DNA of 64,000 nt from Triatoma infestans. Taxonomy: Eukaryota > Arthropoda > Insecta > Hemiptera > Reduviidae. Shown here piece after piece: positions 58,646 through 64,000 of the stretch (position 1 is the first letter of the stretch; each line of letters opens with the position of its first letter). The notes under the pieces are model-generated. The model saw nothing but the letters and a program-made list of their open reading frames with translations, ran no database searches and had not been told where the DNA came from. Location of the stretch: positions 124,001 to 188,000 of the forward strand of contig JAAEAF010001116.1 in assembly GCA_011037195.1 (NCBI GenBank). The letters run 5' to 3'. The position numbers and the translations under genes were made by a program.

Positions 58646-59613
58646 GATTTAATCACCATTTTTTTTTTCTTTACTTACTACGTCCTCTTCCTGTTTCCTT
58701 CCTGGAAGGGTATAATATATATCTTCAAACAATTATTAAGATGGTGGCTCAAACTTCTATTAATGCCTAGTGATCGGCTACCAAAAATCTGTTACTGCAG
58801 GTTGCTAGTACTTTTTGAAAATAGTAAGATCCCTTTTAACTGGTGTCATATGGTCAGAGCTTACTTGTTAGAAATAGGGGCTGATGACATCTGGAATGCC
58901 CAGGATCCTCAGCTACTGTATCGTTCTCTTCCAAGTCTATTAGAGTCATTTAAAAATAATTTGATATCTAAAGATGTATCTAGGGTAATCTCATCATCAT
59001 ATAATCGAGTATTTAGAAATATAAGTACGTTGGGACTCGGAGAACCTTATATTTCACTACAGTGCCATATTAATAAGCTAAGAGTATGTGCCCAATTAAG
59101 ATTGTTTAGTGACAAGTTTTGTAGAATTTATCTTAATAATATAACATACAGACTTGATCCTGATCAGTTATGCCCTTTATGTAAATCTGGTAATGACAGC
59201 ATAAGTCACTTCCTGTTATTTTGTCCCACGTTAAATCACTTTAGACAGTTATACCTCTCGATTCATATTTCAAACCCATTAAATGATGAATCTCTATCTA
59301 ACCTACTAGTAATAGAGTCTCATACTAAAGTCAATAATCTTTTTCATTATGTACAAAAGTCATTAAAGTTAAGGAACTTAATCAAACTTGATTAGTTATT
59401 TTCTTTATTTTACATTGGATACAATGATCTTATCATAGTTAATAATTTTGGTTCTGTATTTCTTATTGTTATTATTCATAAGAAGAATGTACTTCATTTT
59501 GCCTCTTTTGGTACTGTATTATTTTATAATTTTTATAATTTTTCTTTATATAATATCTTTTTGTAAAAGACTCAACCCTTGCTGTAAGATATTTATCTTA
59601 AAAGCAATAAAGA

Positions 59614-59644
<31 letters not shown>

Positions 59645-59719
59645 TAATCACCATTTTTTTTTCTTTACTTACTACGTCCGCTTGCTGTTTCCTTTCTGGA
59701 AGTGTATAATATATATCTT
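58646..59719 (+). mobile_element. CR1/L2-like retrotransposon tail with 79-80-bp flanking repeats
   Basis: The direct repeat gatttaatcacc...tatatatctt lies at 58646-58725 and 59641-59719, differing at about 5 positions plus one T. Between them is 915 bp ending in a (GATT)n tail (59614-59644). Such tetranucleotide tails are typical of CR1/L2-group elements. The flanks are part of duplicated copy B, so the element inserted after the segmental duplication. An 80-bp target duplication is long for this group. Confidence 0.7.
58726..59395 (+). CDS. CR1/L2-like pol C-terminal fragment, open frame
   Basis: The open frame 58628-59395 (255 codons) enters the element at 58726. The element part carries KICYCRLLVLFENSKIPFNW, a helical middle, LRVCAQLRLF, the zinc-finger-like CPLCKSGNDSISHFLLFC and a short acidic/hydrophobic end before TAG. 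This is the region after the RT domain in non-LTR elements of the CR1/L2/Daphne type. The first about 33 codons come from the flanking repeat and are not part of the protein. RT and endonuclease are missing (5' truncation). The lack of stops over 223 codons despite about 6% divergence between the flanking repeats is unexpected. Confidence 0.7.
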
Positions 59720-60074
59720 AGGGACGGCATCACAGGCAACTTCCATATTATAATTTATAAGTTTTTCTAAGCTTGCCCCGCGTCATTCTGCATCTATTTC
59801 ACGCTCAGATTTGTCTGAACCTCTCTAGAGCTTCGCTAAAGTTTATGCACGGTGTACCATGAGAATCTTTTATCTGTAATGCTGATCCAAGCTTCTTAAT
59901 TATGGCACTTACACTTAATTTTCTTGGGAAAACATGCCAGTTAAATCCCAGTTAATGGAAAATATTCCAAATATAAGTGGTAGGTCTGTATAAGTACAGT
60001 TATCATTTTAAATTTCTGAGAAAATTTTTGTGTGCATTTCTGAGAAAATTCCGTAAAACTCAGAATATTTTCTT
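59652..60074. repeat. Duplicated segment, copy B
   Basis: Partner of 57996-58421. Its first about 70 bp also serve as the right flanking repeat of the retrotransposon tail. Confidence 0.8.
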
Positions 60075-60079
60075 GTCAC

Positions 60080-60790
60080 ATGGAACCCAAGTCAGTGTAT
60101 TTAATGTATTTGAAAATAAAGATTGTTCTAGAGTGTGTCATTAAACAGGAAATGCTCTTAAAGTTGTAGCTCTTTCAGAACGGTACAAAAACGATTTTTT
60201 TCTTATGTGTAAAGTTAGTATACGATGTTTAAAGAAAATTAATGGCGCATTGTTCGAGAAATTTGCTACCTACTTGATGTAACTCTTGATGGGTACCTTG
60301 ACGTAATATATTTGAAATAAAAGTGAGTGAATGTTCATATGTCTATGGCTGTTCGAAATTTAATGAAAATCGTTAATGCCACTTTCGAAAAAATTCCAAA
60401 CAACTCAGACAATTATTCTATAAAATCGCACCCCTTAAATATGAAATTTGCAAAACCTTTTTGGATTTGTACCTTAATATATTATAGAATCATACAATAT
60501 AGTGAATGAATCTTTTGAAAAGAAAACTTAAGTTTTCAGCTCCTCTAAAACCTTAACAAATAGTCAGTTTAAAGAAAATTATTGAAACCGTTTTCGAGAA
60601 AATTGCGGAAAAAAAAATAAAAACAAACTTAGTAAAATCGCAGATTCCAGTTGATGGATATTATCGAATCTTTATTATTTGTATTAGATGCGATGGTTGC
60701 TAACTAAAACAATACCAAGTTGGAGATTCCTCAGATTTTATTTAGTTTTTGAATATTTGGAAATCTCTCTCACTTACTCATTCACAAACA

Positions 60791-60846
<56 letters not shown>

Positions 60847-60957
60847 CTTTTCGCTAAAAAACATTTTTTCTTACTCAAGGCACCTCAAATCATATATTTC
60901 CGGTTAGAATCCAAATTTTGAAAATTTGATACGATTGCAATACTTCCTCTTAATGAG
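60080..60957 (-). repeat. Repeat A copy, minus orientation
   Basis: 'gaaaattaatggcgcattgt', 'gaaaccgttttcgagaaaat', 'ttagtaaaatcgcagattcc', 'caataccaagttggag', a CA/TA microsatellite (60789-60846), 'tatatttccggttagaatcc' and the end 'gattgcaatacttcctctta'. Confidence 0.8.
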
Positions 60958-61162
60958 GAGTAAAAATGGAAGGGATTATTAGCTCAGTGGCTAGCGCACT
61001 GGTCGCCCTCGCGGAGGTTCCTTGTTCGAGTCCAGCTGTGCTTCCTAGGAGCCTTCCTAGTCCGGGATATACACTAACGCAGCAGTACACTGAGGAAGCT
61101 CCGGGAGCCAATGATCTTAGATGTTGTCAAGTCTTAAATTTGAACAAAAAAAAAGAGTAAAA
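60958..61162 (+). mobile_element. SINE family 1 with 8-bp TSD
   Basis: The TSD gagtaaaa is at 60958-60965 and 61155-61162. The A box TAGCTCAGTGG is at 60980-60990 and a B box-like TTGTTCGAGTCC near 61022-61033. The body is shortened ('ctaggagccttcctagtcc') and ends in an A run. It interrupts the head palindrome of a repeat A copy. Confidence 0.85.
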
Positions 61163-61316
61163 GAAAGTAATCCAATAAGATGTTTTGATTGGAATAGCAA
61201 TAACTAATATAAATAAAGGCTATTTGCGGCGGCAGCATTAAATTATGCATTGCTAAAGTTTTAGAAAATCAAAAATATTTAAAATGGTATTCAAATCGTC
61301 AGGCCTTAAAGTTACA

Positions 61317-61556
61317 ATGAAATGTTTGTACCGCAATGGCTAGAGAAGTTTTTTAAGAAAAAGAATTCTTTGTTGCTCTACCTTGCGGGTATCATTGGTG
61401 CCCTTCTTCAGGAGCTCTTTAGAGTAGGAGAGGAGTGAACGTTTCCTACTTTAAAGAGTTCCTGAAGAAGAGCACCAATGGTTCCCGAAAGATAGAGGAA
61501 CAAAGAATTCTTTTTCTTAAAAAACTCCTCTGGCCATTGCCGTACAAACATCTCAT
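61317..61556. repeat. Foldback element, 113-bp arms, hammerhead-like core in each
   Basis: Left arm 61317-61429 and right arm 61444-61556 are inverted repeats with about 13 differences, 14 bp apart. The right arm (plus) reads CTGAAGA (61462-61468), one extra A, a decayed stem II, GAAA (61487-61490). The left arm (minus) has CUGAAGA (61411-61405), GGG/CCC stem II and GCAA for GAAA. They have the same plan as the Penelope-type arms but a different sequence. Confidence 0.65.
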
Positions 61557-61635
61557 CAAAAAGATTTAATTTTCTTTACTAGTTGCTTTTTTATTATAAG
61601 GGGGGCGGGATTATTCAATTTTGGGTAATTTAAAA

Positions 61636-61695
61636 GTCAAAGAGTATTTTAAGCAATCAAAGAGCATTTTAAGCAGTCAAAGAGCAATTTAAAAA
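61636..61695. repeat. Tandem repeat, 3 x 20 bp
   Basis: Three copies of gtcaaagagcattttaagca-like units at 61636-61655, 61656-61675 and 61676-61695. Confidence 0.85.
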
Positions 61696-61699
61696 GAAA

Positions 61700-62185
61700 A
61701 GCAGGACATCCAGAATAATGCTTAAGCGATAGTCAAAATCAATTTAGCAAAAATATTTCGCATCAAGGATTACAGATTAAACTTGAACAGATAATGTCCA
61801 CCGTCAAAAATATTGTTCATAAACAGCAGCACATCGAAGAACATCGCCCTGTCTCTCTAATTTATTATCGTAGTATTTCTATGGTCTAGTAGCTTTAAAA
61901 TTGACTCTAAAATCCATAGATTAATGTTTTGGTTGCAGACTATATGCCAAGTGAGTGTTCTATTTATATGATTTATTAGCTCTTGCATGTTTGCAGCTAT
62001 GGACAAACATTGATAGCCGCGAATAATGGTGTGCATGTTGTTGGGTTGGTGTTTCTACGATTTATTATGCATAAATCTATAGTACTAAATTTTGAAAGAA
62101 ATGTATATGCATAGATTTATCAATTCAAATTACTATTATAATACAATACAATAAAGAGAAATGAAAATAATTTTGTAGTAAGAGG
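61700..62185. other. Unassigned AT-rich stretch
   Basis: No gene recognised. A short 'tgcatagatttat' inverted pair occurs near 62070 and 62110. Confidence 0.4.
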
Positions 62186-62189
62186 ATGT

Positions 62190-62470
62190 ATTATCAGACT
62201 TTTCCAAAAATCGATCAGCTGGGAATAACACTTTACTTAATGGTTTTTTTCATTTTTTTTCTTAATGATTTCCTCCACAAAAACACTAACGAGTTTTATT
62301 AATTCGGGGATACTAACTATACAGAAATCAGAACAAAATCACAGAAATCTAGAGAAATCTATCCCTTTTGTATGAAAATTTTTCCAAGCCAATTCATTTG
62401 ATGAGGGTTTGGGAAAGGTGTAAGGCTTTCCACAAAAAAGTCGTTATAAATTGTAGATTTTCTCATTCAT
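62190..62470 (+). repeat. Repeat A fragment, plus orientation
   Basis: 'aaaaatcgatcagctggga', 'aacactttacttaatgg' and 'ggatactaactatacag' follow the module order; diverged. Confidence 0.55.
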
Positions 62471-62519
62471 GTATCTTGAAGACAAAACTAAACATCTTAA
62501 GAATTATATGTTAGAACAT

Positions 62520-62769
62520 ATTTAGTCAAGGGAAGGGAATAGCTAAGTGGTTAGTGTACTGGACTCCCACCGGAGGACTCGGGTTCGAGTCCAGCTGTGC
62601 TGCCCTTAGATTTTTCCTTCCTGGGAGCCTCTACAGCTTACTGTCCGGTGATGGACAGTGTTGTCTGTTACGAGAGAACACTGTCCGGAGGCCGGCAGTG
62701 CAGTGAGAAGGCTCCGGGCGCCAATGACGCGCCTTAAATTTAAATTAAAAAAAAGAAAAAATTTAGTCA
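62520..62769 (+). mobile_element. SINE family 1 with 9-bp TSD
   Basis: The TSD atttagtca is at 62520-62528 and 62761-62769. The A box is TAGCTAAGTGG (62540-62550) and the B box GGTTCGAGTCC (62582-62592). The body is full length, with 'gagcctctacagctt', 'gtccggtgatggacagtg' and 'gaaggctccggg', ending in an A-rich tail. Best reference copy for this family in the window. Confidence 0.9.
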
Positions 62770-62941
62770 GTTATAAGTATGGAAATCGCGTTATTCATCA
62801 AATGAAATATTCATCTAAGTATTTCACACCAGAATTTTTAAAATGTTTATATGCATTTGTATGATTTGGACGCATTTTGAAAATTGTAAGTAAAGTCTTG
62901 TCAATTCAAAGAAACATATTTTTTTATCTACTTCTATTCTG

Positions 62942-63092
62942 ATAACAGTAGTATGTCTCCCGAGCAGGCGGCCTGGCGGGGAACTAACTCCTGGAGCGTT
63001 CGCATGGACGGTTCTGATGTAAGACAAGGGAGCCAAAACAAGGTCAAAAAGGTGGCTAATGTTGGGAAAAAAGTTGAGAAACCCTGGGCTAG
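62942..63092 (-). mobile_element. hAT-like terminal fragment (tentative)
   Basis: On the minus strand from 63092 the sequence reads ctagcccagggtttctcaac and a T run, close to the CAGGGGTTCTCAACC-type ends of hAT/Charlie-like elements next to a CTAG-containing target. No second terminus or transposase is visible. Confidence 0.35.
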
Positions 63093-63179
63093 AAGACAGT
63101 GAGGATAGGACGCACTGAAGATGTTCATTGAGACGTACATCGTGAGCGATCGAGTGGCGTGAGTCAGCAATATAAAATT

Positions 63180-64000
63180 GCCACCAGCGCTGTTAGTATA
63201 GGAATGTTTATTTATTCCTTCACAGCGGCACTACTGTTTGCTATTCCAGTGTCTCTAAATAGATTCTCAAAAGGAATATCAATGCTAGCTTTCGTATTTT
63301 TGTTTTATTCTGTTCACTCATTCACATAAACGCACACCCACATAAAAATTGGAACCATTTTTTTTTCCATGTCAAAACATGTTTTTCTGATGAAAAGTCA
63401 ATTATAAAAAAAAATTGATAAGAACGCAGTGCTAACTCTTATAGAAAGTGCCTCAACCCACATGATCATTGGATATTAGTTTGTTTATCCAGAGTTCTAT
63501 TAAAAGTAAACAAAAAAATTTCAGTTTTCCCAGAAAACTCCATTTAAATAAAATAATTTATCCAATTAACAAAGAAGTCGTCTCTTTTGCAATAAATGGG
63601 ATTATAATTAAGAAAATTCTTAAAACTATTTACGAATAAAATTAATTGTCTCATCTGGTGAATCATTCCATTTTAACTTCTAGGTTCAACAAACGCTTAC
63701 AAAATTTTATTGGTTAATTAAGTTGTTCAAACATTGATTAGCCATCAATTTGTACGGCTTTCCAGCAAGCAATTGGCTACTATAATTTTGGTACATTGCT
63801 ACAATTAGGTTCCTTATACTGGGTTAATTTTATTGAAGATTAATTGTTATATCACTTGTTAATGGCTGGGTAATTTAGTGAAATATGTAGTTATTAAATG
63901 ACCCAGAGAAATGTAAATATAGTGCGCAAAATTCCTCAGGGCCTTTTTGTTAATCTGCTTCCTCGGAGTCGTAAGATTTTTTTTTAAGATTATGGTTTTT
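63180..64000. other. Unassigned AT-rich stretch
   Basis: No gene recognised. The stretch 63300-63440 has weak repeat A-like blocks ('cagttttcccagaaaactcc' near 63523 is another). Confidence 0.4.

Noticed and set aside
58628..58725. N-terminal 33 codons of the 255-codon frame, with a hydrophobic, signal-peptide-like start
   Set aside because: This part is the flanking direct repeat, found again after the element, so it is not part of the element's protein.
1..64000. Endogenous viral element
   Set aside because: No capsid, viral polymerase or envelope-like sequence was recognised; the reverse transcriptase pieces all have non-LTR retrotransposon motifs.

Overview
This window is strongly AT-rich eukaryotic DNA. 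It has long homopolymers, (CA)n and (TA)n microsatellites, tRNA-derived SINEs and fragments of several non-LTR retrotransposons. The mix of a PIF1-type Helitron, R2-like, CR1/L2-like and Jockey/R1-like non-LTR remnants, and Penelope-type foldbacks suggests an arthropod, most likely an insect. That assignment is an inference from element families, not from a host gene. I found no host protein-coding exon, rRNA or functional tRNA gene in 64 kb. The window looks like intergenic or deep-intronic, transposon-built DNA.

Layout. 0-5 kb: fragments of a dispersed non-coding repeat (here 'repeat A') and a 1,048-bp Helitron with recognisable termini (2554-3601). 5-16 kb: mostly unassigned AT-rich DNA with a foldback fragment (5.5 kb), a reverse-transcriptase (RT) tail (6.4 kb), repeat A pieces, an inverted SINE (12.8 kb) and a hammerhead-like motif (15.0 kb). 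16-21 kb: two decayed minus-strand RT genes (16.6-17.5 and 19.9-20.6 kb) with an LTR-like stretch between them. 22.9-31 kb: an R2-like C-terminal fragment, repeat A, a second SINE type with a 14-bp target-site duplication (TSD), and a Jockey/R1-type RNase H remnant plus a related zinc-finger tail. 32-36.2 kb: repeat A copies in alternating orientation, one of them split by an insertion with an 11-bp TSD that carries a 100-bp-arm palindrome, a hammerhead-like motif and an RT tail. 38.6-51 kb: repeat A in both orientations, two copies of a third SINE type and hAT-like ends. 51.6-56.1 kb: a composite SINE-containing repeat present twice, one copy lying between inverted Penelope-type arms, plus another foldback. 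57-63 kb: a duplicated ~425-bp segment with a CR1/L2-like 255-codon element tail inserted in one copy and flanked by 79-80-bp direct repeats, two SINEs with clear TSDs, and a 113-bp-arm foldback.

The two most interesting signals are these. First, repeat A is a modular, apparently non-coding family that occurs head-to-head and tail-to-tail and carries recurring short motifs (CCGGAAGT, GTAAGAGAAAGT, a poly-G tract). Second, at least six loci carry hammerhead-ribozyme-like cores of the kind known from Penelope-like retroelements. Four of these loci are inside or beside inverted repeats, and most share one extra base between the CUGANGA box and stem II.
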